This document shows positions 8,146-15,854 of a stretch of DNA of 21,142 bases, piece after piece. Numbering within the stretch: position 1 is the stretch's first letter; the number at the start of each line of letters is the position of its first letter. Below the pieces are notes generated by a model. That model searched no databases and had not been told where the DNA came from. It saw nothing but the letters and a program-made list of their open reading frames with translations. A program made the position numbers and the translations under genes. Source of the DNA: UBA1562 sp041653955 (GTDB lineage Bacteria > Omnitrophota > Gorgyraeia > Gygaellales > Profunditerraquicolaceae); assembly GCA_041653955.1 (NCBI GenBank), contig JBAZEH010000025.1, forward strand, positions 1-21,142, given 5' to 3'.

Positions 8146-10560
8146 ATGGCATACCCTTTTTCTGAAATAGAAGAAAGATGGCAGAAATACTGGCAGGGGC
8201 ATAAAGTATTCAACGTTGGGCCTGAACCGGGGAGGAAGAAATATTACCTCCTTGAGATGTTCCCGTATCCTTCAGGGAAGATACATATGGGGCATGTGCG
8301 CAATTACACTATCGCGGACGCCTATACCCGTTATAAATGGATGCGGGGATATAATGTCATGCATCCTATGGGTTTTGACGCCTTTGGGCAGCCAGCCGAG
8401 AATGCCGCCATAAAGAACAAGACCAAACCGGATATATGGACGCATAAATGCATAGAGTGGATGAAGAAGGAGCTTTGCAGGATGGGTTTCTCCTATGACT
8501 GGGATAGGGAGCTTTCTACCTGTGAAAGCGGTTATTACAGATGGAATCAGTGGATATTCCTGAAGATGTTTGAGAAGGGTTTAGCGTATAAGAAGGGCTC
8601 TGATGTCAACTGGTGCCCTTCATGCGAAACTACGCTGGCCAATGAAGAAGTGGTCAACGGCGGATGCTGGAGGTGCGGCACGCAGGTTGAGCAGAAGGAC
8701 CTGGAGCAGTGGTTCCTGAAGATCACCGCGTATAAAGAACGGCTGCTGGATGACCTGAAGGAGCTGAATGACTGGCCCAGGCGCGTAATCGCGATGCAGA
8801 ATAACTGGATAGGTAAAAGTGAAGGGGTTGATATATATTTTCGCCTGAAAGACAGCGATAAGGGTATATCGGTTTTTACTACCAGGGCAGATACTATATT
8901 TGGGGCTACATATATAGTCCTTGCGCCTGAACACCCTTTTATAAAAGATATGATCCGCGGCAGGCCCCAGGAAAAAGAGGCGCTTAATTTTATTGATAAG
9001 GTATCCAGGCAGAATAAGGCGGTACGCTCCAGTGAGGATGTAAAAAAAGAAGGTGTCTTCACCGGGTGCTATTGCGTGAATCCTGTAAATAATGAGATTA
9101 TCCCCATATGGATAGCTGATTACGTGTTGATGGAGTATGGCACGGGAGCGATCATGGCGGTGCCCACGCATGACCAGCGCGATTTCCTGTTTGCAAAAGA
9201 GCATAAGTTGCCTATGAAAGTTGTCATCAGCCCTGAAGGCCGCGATACCATATCCGCCGCGAAGATCTCTGAGGCGTATGAGGGTGACGGTATCCAGGTA
9301 AATTCCGGCCAGTTTAATGGCTTGCCCAATCAGGAAGCTAAGGCGAAGATCGCCGCCTGGATGGAAGAGAAAGGGATAGGCAAAATACAAACCCGCTGGC
9401 GCCTGAGGGATTGGCTCATATCGCGCCAGCGCTACTGGGGTACGCCAATACCCATAATATATTGCGATAAGTGCGGGATCGTCCCCGTGCCTTATGATGA
9501 CCTCCCGGTAGAATTGCCGAAGGACGCTCCATTTACGGGAGAGGGAGGAAGCCCGTTAAGCAAGGTTAAGGAGTTCGTGGATGTTCCCTGCCCTGAATGT
9601 AATGCCCCTGCCCGCAGGGAAACTGATACAATGGCCACATTCTTTGATTCCTCATGGTATTTTTTAAGGTTTTGTTCACCTTCATTTGATAAAGGGCCTT
9701 TTGATGAGAGGGAAGCAGCGTATTGGATGCCTGTTGACCAGTATATCGGAGGTATTGAGCACGCAATACTGCATTTACTGTATTCGCGCTTTTTTACCAA
9801 GTTTTTTAATGACCTGGGCATGATAAGTTTCAAAGAACCTTTCCGGAAACTGCTTACGCAGGGAATGGTCTTAAAGGATGGAGAGGTGATGTCTAAATCT
9901 CGCGGGAATATTGTTGACCCGGATTCCATTATCAGGAAGTGCGGGGCGGATACCCTTAGATTGTATATATTATTTGCCGCTCCCCCGGAAACGGAGATGG
10001 AATGGTCTGAGCGGGGGATAGAGGGCGCCTTCAGGTTTCTAAACAGGGTATGGCGTTTGGCCGATAATGTGAAGGGCAATAAAGGGGAGAGATCAGCCGC
10101 ATTAGAGAAGAAGACGCATAGCGTGATCAAAGAAGCCACGCAGGATATAGAAGGTTTTAAATTCAATACCGCCATAGCCCAGATCATGGAACTGGTCAAT
10201 GAGATATATCAAAACCTGGATAGCGATATTACGGAGGCCGTGCATACCGTAGTAAGGCTTATTTCTCCTTTTACCCCGCACCTGGCAGAAGAGATGTGGC
10301 TTAGATTAGGGAATAAAGAAAGTATTTTGAGCTCCCCCTGGCCGGAATATGAGGAGAAGATGCTGGAAGATAAGGTCATTACTATTATTGTCCAGGTGAA
10401 CGGTAAATTACGTTTTAAGATCAATGCCTCTTCCGGTATAAGCACGGAGAAGCTGAAGGAACTTGCACTCGCGGATGAAAGGATGGCCCCCTGGATCAAA
10501 GAGCGCCAGGTAAGGAATATTATTGTTGTGCCCGGTAAACTTGTCAATATCGTAGTTTAG
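8146..10560 (+). CDS. leuS: Leucine--tRNA ligase
   Basis: Cytoplasmic class I aminoacyl-tRNA synthetase charging tRNA-Leu, 804 residues, at the compact end for bacterial LeuRS. The HIGH motif is HMGH at residues 47-50. The KMSKS loop reads VMSKS (581-585), a variant common in this family. A zinc module is visible (Cys157, Cys160, Cys174, Cys177), and a second Cys set occurs at 440/443 and 482/485. The CP1 editing domain is present with TTRADTIFGA and GTGAIMAVPTHDQRDF, so proofreading of mischarged tRNA should be intact. The C-terminal part ends with the expected VQVNGKLR segment. It starts 8 bases after nfo; GAGGGA inside the end of nfo is the likely ribosome site. No sign of disruption. Confidence 0.97.
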   Translation: MAYPFSEIEERWQKYWQGHKVFNVGPEPGRKKYYLLEMFPYPSGKIHMGHVRNYTIADAYTRYKWMRGYNVMHPMGFDAFGQPAENAAIKNKTKPDIWTHKCIEWMKKELCRMGFSYDWDRELSTCESGYYRWNQWIFLKMFEKGLAYKKGSDVNWCPSCETTLANEEVVNGGCWRCGTQVEQKDLEQWFLKITAYKERLLDDLKELNDWPRRVIAMQNNWIGKSEGVDIYFRLKDSDKGISVFTTRADTIFGATYIVLAPEHPFIKDMIRGRPQEKEALNFIDKVSRQNKAVRSSEDVKKEGVFTGCYCVNPVNNEIIPIWIADYVLMEYGTGAIMAVPTHDQRDFLFAKEHKLPMKVVISPEGRDTISAAKISEAYEGDGIQVNSGQFNGLPNQEAKAKIAAWMEEKGIGKIQTRWRLRDWLISRQRYWGTPIPIIYCDKCGIVPVPYDDLPVELPKDAPFTGEGGSPLSKVKEFVDVPCPECNAPARRETDTMATFFDSSWYFLRFCSPSFDKGPFDEREAAYWMPVDQYIGGIEHAILHLLYSRFFTKFFNDLGMISFKEPFRKLLTQGMVLKDGEVMSKSRGNIVDPDSIIRKCGADTLRLYILFAAPPETEMEWSERGIEGAFRFLNRVWRLADNVKGNKGERSAALEKKTHSVIKEATQDIEGFKFNTAIAQIMELVNEIYQNLDSDITEAVHTVVRLISPFTPHLAEEMWLRLGNKESILSSPWPEYEEKMLEDKVITIIVQVNGKLRFKINASSGISTEKLKELALADERMAPWIKERQVRNIIVVPGKLVNIVV

Positions 10561-10574
10561 GCGTATTTTTACCC

Positions 10575-10603
10575 TTCCATATCTTATTTTAAAGTGCTAT
10601 AAT
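10575..10603 (+). promoter_or_regulatory. Promoter of the EIIA-like gene
   Basis: A perfect TATAAT (10598-10603) has a poor -35 (TTCCAT, 10575-10580) at 17 bases spacing. ATG 10614 begins 10 bases after the -10 box, the same distance as in the nfo promoter, and there is no Shine-Dalgarno sequence. This again predicts a leaderless transcript. Confidence 0.6.
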
Positions 10604-10613
10604 CATCTATACC

Positions 10614-11486
10614 ATGGAAAGTGAAGACCGGATAAGGTCTCTTTCTGCCACTCAAAAGCTCGCCCGTTTCATATCTGCCGCACTCCTTTTATATATCTGC
10701 GGTTCTTTTATCCTCTGGCTTATGTCTTTCATCCTTGAGAAGAAAGATATTTTTTACAGGGATTATTCTTCCGGCTTCTGCTTCGCGACCAAGGCGTTCG
10801 GGCAGGAGTTGGCCGATTTCTATAATCTTTATAATATACCCAGGTGGACATATCTTGGCATATTGGAGCGCTATACGTTCACTACTATATTTTTAAGCGC
10901 CGCAGCCGTTTTCATTCTCTTCTGGCTGTTCTCGGCGGGTAATAAGGAGCGCGATACCGGGATACAGCCTGAGAGCGGAAGCGATATCTCAGCTAACCCC
11001 GAAGAGATGATCCCGGACTTGGGGCAGATCCAAAAAGATTTTACCGACCTCATCCTCCTGGACCTGGAGGGTCATACCAAAGAAGAGCTGTTTCTTGGCT
11101 TGTCGAGGTTTGCCAGGGAGAAGGGGCTCGTGAACGAAGAAGAGCCTCTTTACAATAGTTTTCTTGAGAAGGAGAGGCGCGGTACAACAGCTATAGGCAA
11201 TGGTATCGCGCTTCCGGAAGCCCTTTATGCCAGATTGAACAGGCCTTCAGCGATAATCCTGTGCCGCACAAAAGAGGGTGTGGATTTCGGTTCATTTGAC
11301 GGCAGGCCGGCGAGGATACTGCTGGCTTCCCTGAACAGGGATAAAGCCGGCTCTTTTAACGCTAAGCCCGCGATAACGCATCTCCTGCGTTTTTTAAGAG
11401 ACGATGAATACAGGGAGAAGATCTTAGGCGCCCGCACGCAAGGCGATATTTACAGGTTATTGAAGGAAGCCTCTTCCTTCAAATAA
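10614..11486 (+). CDS. Membrane-anchored PTS EIIA-like protein with His-to-Glu active site
   Basis: 290-residue protein not matching a named gene. Two membrane helices (about 17-41 and 87-108) precede a charged linker and a cytoplasmic C-terminal domain (about 140-288) of the PTS EIIA type 2 / PtsN kind. The EIIA signature is clear: FLEKERRGTTAIGNGIALP, then KEGVDF...DGRPARILL, then LLRFLRDDEYREKIL. In phosphorylated EIIA domains the residue after IALP is the catalytic His (PHA/PHG); here it is Glu202 (PEA). Phosphotransfer by the normal route should therefore be impossible, and Glu may mimic the charged state. No PTS EI, HPr or transporter lies nearby. A regulatory role at the membrane is likely but unproven; the target is unknown. 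The gene stands alone between leuS and the comEA-like gene with its own promoter. Confidence 0.8.
   Translation: MESEDRIRSLSATQKLARFISAALLLYICGSFILWLMSFILEKKDIFYRDYSSGFCFATKAFGQELADFYNLYNIPRWTYLGILERYTFTTIFLSAAAVFILFWLFSAGNKERDTGIQPESGSDISANPEEMIPDLGQIQKDFTDLILLDLEGHTKEELFLGLSRFAREKGLVNEEEPLYNSFLEKERRGTTAIGNGIALPEALYARLNRPSAIILCRTKEGVDFGSFDGRPARILLASLNRDKAGSFNAKPAITHLLRFLRDDEYREKILGARTQGDIYRLLKEASSFK
11461..11481 (+). repeat. 9-bp inverted repeat with 3-base loop at the end of the EIIA-like gene
   Basis: TGAAGGAAG, loop CCT, CTTCCTTCA forms a perfect stem just before the stop codon (11484-11486). It is AT-rich and has no T-run after it, so it is a poor intrinsic terminator. It may only protect the mRNA end, or be chance. 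Confidence 0.35.
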
Positions 11487-11560
11487 GCCCCCTTCCATTA
11501 ATATCTTTCAAAAATATTCCCGTTAGATTATTTCCATACCTGCGTCTATTAAGGCAGCGA

Positions 11561-11566
11561 GGAGGT
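11561..11566 (+). promoter_or_regulatory. Strong Shine-Dalgarno site of the comEA-like gene
   Basis: GGAGGT lies five bases before ATG 11572 and fixes the start. It contrasts with the nearby genes that have no ribosome site. No convincing promoter was seen in 11487-11560. Confidence 0.75.
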
Positions 11567-11571
11567 CCATT

Positions 11572-11901
11572 ATGTTCGGCCTTACTTTAGAGGAACGCAG
11601 GGTAATATTATTCTTTATTTGCGCGGCATTAACGGGAGCCGGGATAAGCGCAGCACTTAAACTTAATTCCGGGATAGGACAGATAGTGCGCGTAGAGGAG
11701 AGCCTCGGCAGGTTAAATCTTAACTTGGCCGGATATGAAGAGCTGTCAGGGGTCCTGGGCCTTAGCCCAGGATTAGCCAGCAGCATTATCGCTTACCGCC
11801 GCGACCACGGGCCGTTCAGGGAGTTGGAAGAGCTGAAGAATATAAAGGGTATAGGGGAATACCGTTATGAAAAATTGAAGGGTTTCTTTTATGTTGAATA
11901 G
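11572..11901 (+). CDS. ComEA-like helix-hairpin-helix protein
   Basis: Small 109-residue protein. A single N-terminal membrane helix (about 11-30) anchors it, and the C-terminal half (about 47-107) is a tandem helix-hairpin-helix DNA-binding module: LNLNLAGYEELSGVLGLSPGLASSIIAYRRDHGPF, here quoted only by its landmarks LNLA, LGLSPGLA, IIAYR and IKGIGEYRYEKLKG. In transformable bacteria ComEA captures incoming duplex DNA and passes it to the ComEC channel. It overlaps the comEC start by 11 bases, so the two are coupled, which strongly supports the assignment. The linker before the HhH domain is very short compared with Bacillus ComEA, but similar to short Gram-negative forms. Related HhH proteins of unknown role exist, so transformation is inference. 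Confidence 0.85.
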   Translation: MFGLTLEERRVILFFICAALTGAGISAALKLNSGIGQIVRVEESLGRLNLNLAGYEELSGVLGLSPGLASSIIAYRRDHGPFRELEELKNIKGIGEYRYEKLKGFFYVE

Positions 11902-13357
11902 GGCGGCAAAAAGGCCGCTGGTGCCGCTGGCGCTTATTTTTTCTTTTGGGATATGCTGCGCCCGTTTTATAACGGTCAATTTTACAACAGCCTTTATATT
12001 TGCCGCCATATCCGCGCTTTTATCTTTCTTATTGCTTAAGAGAAAGACAGGATTTGATATATCATTATTTTTCCTTATCTTATTTTTTGCCGCAGCCTTC
12101 TTTAGTAACGCGCGCATATTACCCGGACGCCATATATCTAAAATAGCCGCATATAAATATAATGGGTCTTACACGGTCAGGGGGAATATCCAGACAAGGC
12201 CATTTTTCAAAAACAATACAGCTTCTTTCATATTGAAGGCAAAAGAAGTATGTTCTGACAAGAAGGTTTATAATACCTGCGGCAATATCCTGGTATATAT
12301 ACGCCTTAGAAAGGATCTCCCGCGCGCCTCATTCGGGGTAAAAAACCTGGATTACGCGGATGAGGTTATTTTGTCCGGGAATATACGCGGGCGTTCCTGG
12401 ATCAAGGGTTCCCTGCGCAGGGATCACCGGGAGTATCTGCGCGATCGCGGTATCTACTGCGTAATGCGGATAGAGAACCCGGCTTTGATTATAAAGACAA
12501 AAAGCAATAAAGGACTTTCCTTAAAGCTGCTGGCATCAGGGTTGAAAGGGAAATTTGAGGGGATAATCTTCAAGCGGCTGCCTTATATCCCGGCTGTAAT
12601 ATTGGACGCCATGATATTAGGCGAAAAAAGAAATATACCCCTGCCGGTAAGGAATTCCATGTCCAGGACCGGTTCGGTACATATATTGGTGGTAAGCGGG
12701 TTCCATGTTGCTTTAGCCGTTTTTGCGGTCACGCTATTCCTTAAATTATTCAGGATACCCAGGGCGCTGCGTTTATTTATCTGCGCACCCGCTATAATCA
12801 TATATTGCCTGATGACTGGGGCCTCTACTCCCGCGGTAAGGGCGACGGTAATGGCAATAGCGTTGATCTATGCCCCTTTACTGAAAAGGGAGGCAGATAT
12901 TTATAATAGCCTGGCCCTGGCCGCGATAGCCATACTTTTAGCCAGGCCCTCCCAGTTATTTGATCCCGGATTCCAGCTCTCTTTTGCAAGCGTTATCTCT
13001 ATAGCGTACCTGTATCCCAGGATGAGGCGTATTTTCCCCGAACGGGCGCTCAGGATAAAATATGCAAGTTTCCTGTTCAATGGATTTCTGGTGTCATTTT
13101 CCGCCTGGCTTGGGACAGCGGGGCTTATCGCTTATTATTTTAAACTCGTATCCCCGGTCGCGGTGTTAACCAATATATTCGTAGTGCCGCTTGCGTCATT
13201 GGCCGTCCTGTGCGGTTTCAGCATGATATTAATGGAGTTTATCTGCCCGCGATTTGTCCCGCTTTTTGCCTCAAGCAGTGAATTCATGGTCAGCATCCTT
13301 CTTAATACCAATGCCTTTATGGCCCGTTTACCGGGAGCCTGCTTTTATTTGCCTTAG
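11891..13357 (+). CDS. comEC: ComEC/Rec2-type DNA uptake channel, competence domain only
   Basis: Polytopic inner-membrane protein, 488 residues. An N-terminal hydrophobic part (about 10-75) and an OB-like soluble segment (DUF4131 type, about 80-215) lead into the Competence domain (PF03772, about 225-480). Hallmarks are HILVVSGFHVALA (His264, His272), MTGASTPAVRATVMA, and RPSQLFDPGFQLSFASV. ComEC forms the channel that brings single-stranded DNA into the cytoplasm. Full-length ComEC is usually 700-800 residues and ends in a metallo-beta-lactamase-like nuclease domain; that domain is absent here, and the next gene is a different operon. The nuclease may be encoded elsewhere, as happens in some lineages. 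Cotranscribed with the comEA-like gene, whose end it overlaps. Confidence 0.9.
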   Translation: MLNRAAKRPLVPLALIFSFGICCARFITVNFTTAFIFAAISALLSFLLLKRKTGFDISLFFLILFFAAAFFSNARILPGRHISKIAAYKYNGSYTVRGNIQTRPFFKNNTASFILKAKEVCSDKKVYNTCGNILVYIRLRKDLPRASFGVKNLDYADEVILSGNIRGRSWIKGSLRRDHREYLRDRGIYCVMRIENPALIIKTKSNKGLSLKLLASGLKGKFEGIIFKRLPYIPAVILDAMILGEKRNIPLPVRNSMSRTGSVHILVVSGFHVALAVFAVTLFLKLFRIPRALRLFICAPAIIIYCLMTGASTPAVRATVMAIALIYAPLLKREADIYNSLALAAIAILLARPSQLFDPGFQLSFASVISIAYLYPRMRRIFPERALRIKYASFLFNGFLVSFSAWLGTAGLIAYYFKLVSPVAVLTNIFVVPLASLAVLCGFSMILMEFICPRFVPLFASSSEFMVSILLNTNAFMARLPGACFYLP

Positions 13358-13384
13358 GAGGGGCGGCCCGCGGGGGTTATTCTG

Positions 13385-13413
13385 TTGACAAAGCGCCGCG
13401 CGTATGTTAAATT
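13385..13413 (+). promoter_or_regulatory. Promoter of the bamD-lptE-holA operon
   Basis: A perfect TTGACA (13385-13390) is followed after 17 bases by TAAATT (13408-13413), or after 16 by TTAAAT. The -10 box lies over the first possible ATG (13404), which rules that start out, and ends 8-9 bases before ATG 13422. There is no Shine-Dalgarno sequence, so the mRNA is probably leaderless. Confidence 0.65.
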
Positions 13414-13421
13414 ACAGTATG

Positions 13422-14366
13422 ATGAAACGCGCATACGCAATATTTTTTATCTTGATTTTTGTTTTATCCGTAAGCCCGGCATACGCTTATTGGATATGGA
13501 CCCCCAAGACCGGGAAATGGGTAAATCCAAAGAGCGCGGCAAGGCCTACCCCTGCCGAACAGTTTGAGTTCGCCAAAGGCCTCTATGATATAAAAAAATA
13601 TGATGAGGCGATCCGCGAATTCAAGAAACTCCTTAAGGCATATCCTAAATCCTTTGAAGCTGCCGAGAGCCAGTATTACCTCGGATTGATAGAGGACGCC
13701 AAAGGGAACTTATATGAGGCATATCAGGCGTATCAGAAAGTGATAGATAAATACCCTTTTTCGGAAAGAATACCGCAGATCATTGAGCGTGAATACAGGA
13801 TAGGAGAAGAATTCATGTCAGGGGAGAAACGCAAGGCCTTGGGAGTGCCCTTGCCGGTTGAAAACCCTGCGATAGAGATATTCGGTAAGGTTGTTGATAA
13901 TTCTACCTATGGACCATGGGCCCCGGCAGCGCAATATAAGCTGGGGTTGGCCTTAAAGGGGTTGTTGCGTTATTATGAGGCGGAAGACGCCTTTAATAAG
14001 GTGATCTCCAATTACCCGGACAGCGAGTGGACAGTCCCCGCCAGGTTCCAGATCGCTTCCTGCCGCGCGGCAGTATCCCGCGGCCCGGAATATGACCAGT
14101 GGGCTGCCAACGAGGCAAGGGAAAAATTTGAAGAGTTCCTGCAGGAGCACCCGGACGCGGCGCTGTCCCAGGATGCCGAAAAGAATATCCAGGCCCTGAG
14201 GGAGAAGGAGGCGCAGGCGAATTTAGATATAGCCGGCTTCTATGAAAAACAGAAGGCGTATGATGCAGCGCGGATATATTATAATCAGGTTATCAACAGT
14301 TACCCGGATACCGGGTTGGCCGCGAAAGCGCTTGAAAGGCTGCAAATACTGGAGAAGAAGAAATGA
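13422..14366 (+). CDS. BamD-like TPR protein (outer-membrane assembly type)
   Basis: Exported tetratricopeptide-repeat protein, 314 residues from ATG 13422. This start gives a standard signal peptide (MKRAYA, hydrophobic core, cleavage after SPAYA). The earlier ATG at 13404 adds only LNYSM and lies inside the promoter. TPR units appear at about 37-70 (FEFAKGLYDIKKYDEAIREF), 75-105, 150-190 (AAQYKLGLALKGLLRYYEAEDAF) and 270-300 (YDAARIYYNQVINSYPDTGLA). The SYPxSxxxxxA spacing is that of YfiO/BamD (PF13525). BamD is normally a lipoprotein of the BAM complex; here no Cys follows the signal, so it would be a soluble periplasmic relative. It overlaps the lptE-like gene by 4 bases (ATGA). BamD itself, or a CpoB/YbgF-type protein, are both possible. 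Confidence 0.75.
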   Translation: MKRAYAIFFILIFVLSVSPAYAYWIWTPKTGKWVNPKSAARPTPAEQFEFAKGLYDIKKYDEAIREFKKLLKAYPKSFEAAESQYYLGLIEDAKGNLYEAYQAYQKVIDKYPFSERIPQIIEREYRIGEEFMSGEKRKALGVPLPVENPAIEIFGKVVDNSTYGPWAPAAQYKLGLALKGLLRYYEAEDAFNKVISNYPDSEWTVPARFQIASCRAAVSRGPEYDQWAANEAREKFEEFLQEHPDAALSQDAEKNIQALREKEAQANLDIAGFYEKQKAYDAARIYYNQVINSYPDTGLAAKALERLQILEKKK

Positions 14367-14923
14367 AGGCATTTAGAAAACCCCTGTTTTTCCTGGCTGT
14401 GTGTTTTCTGTTATGCGCGATAGCCGGATGCGGTTATACTACCCGTTCTATGATCTCCGACAAATACAGGACTATATATATAACGCCTTTTATCAATAAG
14501 ATAGATATTACCAGAGAGAGCGACGCAGGGTATAAATACAGGATATACAGGCCGATGCTGGAATCCGATGTTACCAAGAGGGTGACCAACAAATTCCTCT
14601 TTGACGGTAACCTGCGCCCCGTGAAGTCGCAAGAAGCGGACCTTATACTGAAGGGGGAACTGGTTGAGTTCCGCCGCGATCCTTTGCGTTATACGGATAA
14701 TGACGATGTGGAAGAGTACCGCATTAATATATTGGTAAATATCAGCATGTGGGACAGGGAAGCCGATACCCTGCTCTGGGAGGAAAATAATTTCACCGGA
14801 GATTACACCTATTTTACCGTATATGCTACCGCCGGCACGCCGAAATCAGAGGATCTGGCGGTAAGCGAAGCCCTTGATGATTTAGCGCGCAGGATCGTCG
14901 AGCGCGCAGTTGAACAATGGTAA
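14363..14923 (+). CDS. lptE: LptE-like LPS-assembly lipoprotein
   Basis: 186-residue outer-membrane lipoprotein. Signal peptide with lipobox IAGC (Cys23), followed at once by GYTTRS, the start typical of LptE/RlpB (PF04390). The body has YRTIYITPFINK, a LILKGELVEFRRDPL strand pair and a C-terminal helix (ALDDLARRIVERAVEQW), matching the family's alpha-beta fold. LptE plugs and assembles the LptD barrel that inserts lipopolysaccharide into the outer leaflet, so its presence implies an outer membrane. It overlaps the gene before it by 4 bases and holA by 7. The lptE-holA order is also seen in proteobacteria, which supports both calls. Sequence similarity in this family is low, so the name rests on pattern and position. 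Confidence 0.8.
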   Translation: MKAFRKPLFFLAVCFLLCAIAGCGYTTRSMISDKYRTIYITPFINKIDITRESDAGYKYRIYRPMLESDVTKRVTNKFLFDGNLRPVKSQEADLILKGELVEFRRDPLRYTDNDDVEEYRINILVNISMWDREADTLLWEENNFTGDYTYFTVYATAGTPKSEDLAVSEALDDLARRIVERAVEQW

Positions 14924-15585
14924 GGAAAGAACCCGCCTTATATATTTTCATCGGACAGGATGCCCTCTTAAAAGACGCGAAGATCAGGAAACTTAAAGAA
15001 GACTTCATTCCCGCCCATACCCAATATTTTAATCTGGATATACTTTACACCAAAGACCTCACCCTTAAGGGGCTCCAGGAGAAATTGCTTAGCATGCCTT
15101 TTCAGGCAAAGAAAAGGATGGTCATTATAAAAGAAGCACAAGGCCTGAAAAACGATATAAAAGGGTTTATCGCCGGGTATGCCAGGAAACCCCAGGCAGG
15201 AACGCTCCTGGTTTTGGATATGGATAGATGCCTCTCTAATGATGAGCCTATGCGGCAGATCGCCCGCTATAGTGAAGTATTCCGCTCTAAGGAGGAGGCG
15301 CGCCCGGATACCTTTGCCTTGAGCAGGGCGATAGATTCCAGAAAGCCCGGGTATGCGCTGCGTTTATTAAATCAACTCCTGAAAAACGGGGAGAAACCGG
15401 AGAGGATATTGGGCGGATTAAGGTATAGCTGGGAGCATAATTGTGCGGATATTACCTTAGCAAAAAAGAGATTAAGGGCCCTGCTCGGTTGTGATATCGA
15501 GATCAAAAGCGGGAAATTGCGTCCGGACTTTGCCCTGGAGAAGCTTATTACCGGTTTATGCGGTTTTGGCAAGCCTTCTGGTTAA
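14917..15585 (+). CDS. holA: DNA polymerase III delta subunit, very short form
   Basis: Clamp-loader delta subunit, which opens the sliding clamp during loading. It is only 222 residues against about 330-345 for the family. Domain I is recognisable (LYIFIGQDALLKDAKIRKL; YFNLDIL; LLSMPFQAKKRMVIIKEAQGLK; LLVLDMD). After YSEVFRSKEEARPDTFALSRAID the sequence moves directly to domain III (ALRLLNQLLKNGEKPERILGGL...), skipping the lid-like domain II of about 100 residues. Domain III itself is also short, ending IEIKSGKLRPDFALEKLITGLC. The frame is clean, so this is internal loss, not truncation. It overlaps lptE by 7 bases and its last 30 bases overlap rpsT on the other strand. holA next to lptE and rpsT is a familiar neighbourhood. 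Confidence 0.82.
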   Translation: MVRKEPALYIFIGQDALLKDAKIRKLKEDFIPAHTQYFNLDILYTKDLTLKGLQEKLLSMPFQAKKRMVIIKEAQGLKNDIKGFIAGYARKPQAGTLLVLDMDRCLSNDEPMRQIARYSEVFRSKEEARPDTFALSRAIDSRKPGYALRLLNQLLKNGEKPERILGGLRYSWEHNCADITLAKKRLRALLGCDIEIKSGKLRPDFALEKLITGLCGFGKPSG

Positions 15586-15819
15586 GCGGGATTTCTTGCG
15601 TTTGGCGGTATTAGAGTGTATGACCTTTTTCTTGGCAGCCTTATCAAGCTCGGAGAATACCTTTGACAGGTGGGTCTTGGCTTCTGTGATATTCTTAGCT
15701 GACAATAGCGCCTGAAATTTCTTTAACGCTTTCTTGAGGCTGGTCTTTACCTTTAAATTGCGCAGGTGCCTTTTTTTATCCGCACGTTTTCTTTTTAAAG
15801 ATGTCTTGCGTCTTGGCAT
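15556..15819 (-). CDS. rpsT: 30S ribosomal protein S20
   Basis: 87-residue, very basic protein of normal S20 length. The N-terminus (MPRRKTSLKRKRADKKRHLRN), an all-helical middle (LKKALKKFQALLSAKNITEA) and the HSNTAKRKKSRLTRRL end are diagnostic; the conserved N-terminal ...KS-x-KR...RxxN pattern and the HxNxAxRxKSRL motif bind 16S rRNA helices. It is the only minus-strand gene in the window and converges on holA, overlapping its coding end by 30 bases. The ribosome site is GAAGGAGAT (15825-15833 on the minus strand), a strong match ahead of ATG 15819. It has its own promoter and a leader of about 50 bases with a small hairpin. Confidence 0.95.
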   Translation of the reverse strand: MPRRKTSLKRKRADKKRHLRNLKVKTSLKKALKKFQALLSAKNITEAKTHLSKVFSELDKAAKKKVIHSNTAKRKKSRLTRRLAKTA

Positions 15820-15824
15820 TTTCT

Positions 15825-15833
15825 ATCTCCTTC
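15825..15833 (-). promoter_or_regulatory. rpsT: Shine-Dalgarno site of rpsT
   Basis: Read on the minus strand this is GAAGGAGAT, five bases before the ATG (15819-15817). It is one of the strongest ribosome sites in the window, as expected for a ribosomal protein. Confidence 0.85.
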
Positions 15834-15854
15834 TTTTTGTATTGATTTTATCTC

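Noticed and set aside
7609..8202. 197-codon minus-strand frame over nfo and the leuS start
   Set aside because: It would cover the metal-binding core of nfo; low-complexity hydrophobic translation without motifs.
8620..9390. 256-codon open frame on the minus strand inside leuS
   Set aside because: It lies wholly antisense to a certain leuS, has no ribosome site or recognisable domain, and results from codon bias in the true gene.
9492..10199. 235-codon open frame on the minus strand inside leuS
   Set aside because: Antisense to conserved catalytic parts of leuS; no family pattern in its translation.
10534..10573. GGTAAA...TTTACC inverted repeat around the leuS stop
   Set aside because: Six bases with a 28-base loop is too weak to be a terminator or operator.
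13367..13374. CCCGCGGG palindrome after comEC as a terminator
   Set aside because: Only a short self-complementary palindrome with no usable loop and no T-run.
15491..15715. 74-codon plus-strand frame across the holA-rpsT junction
   Set aside because: It is the antisense shadow of rpsT, whose protein is unmistakable.
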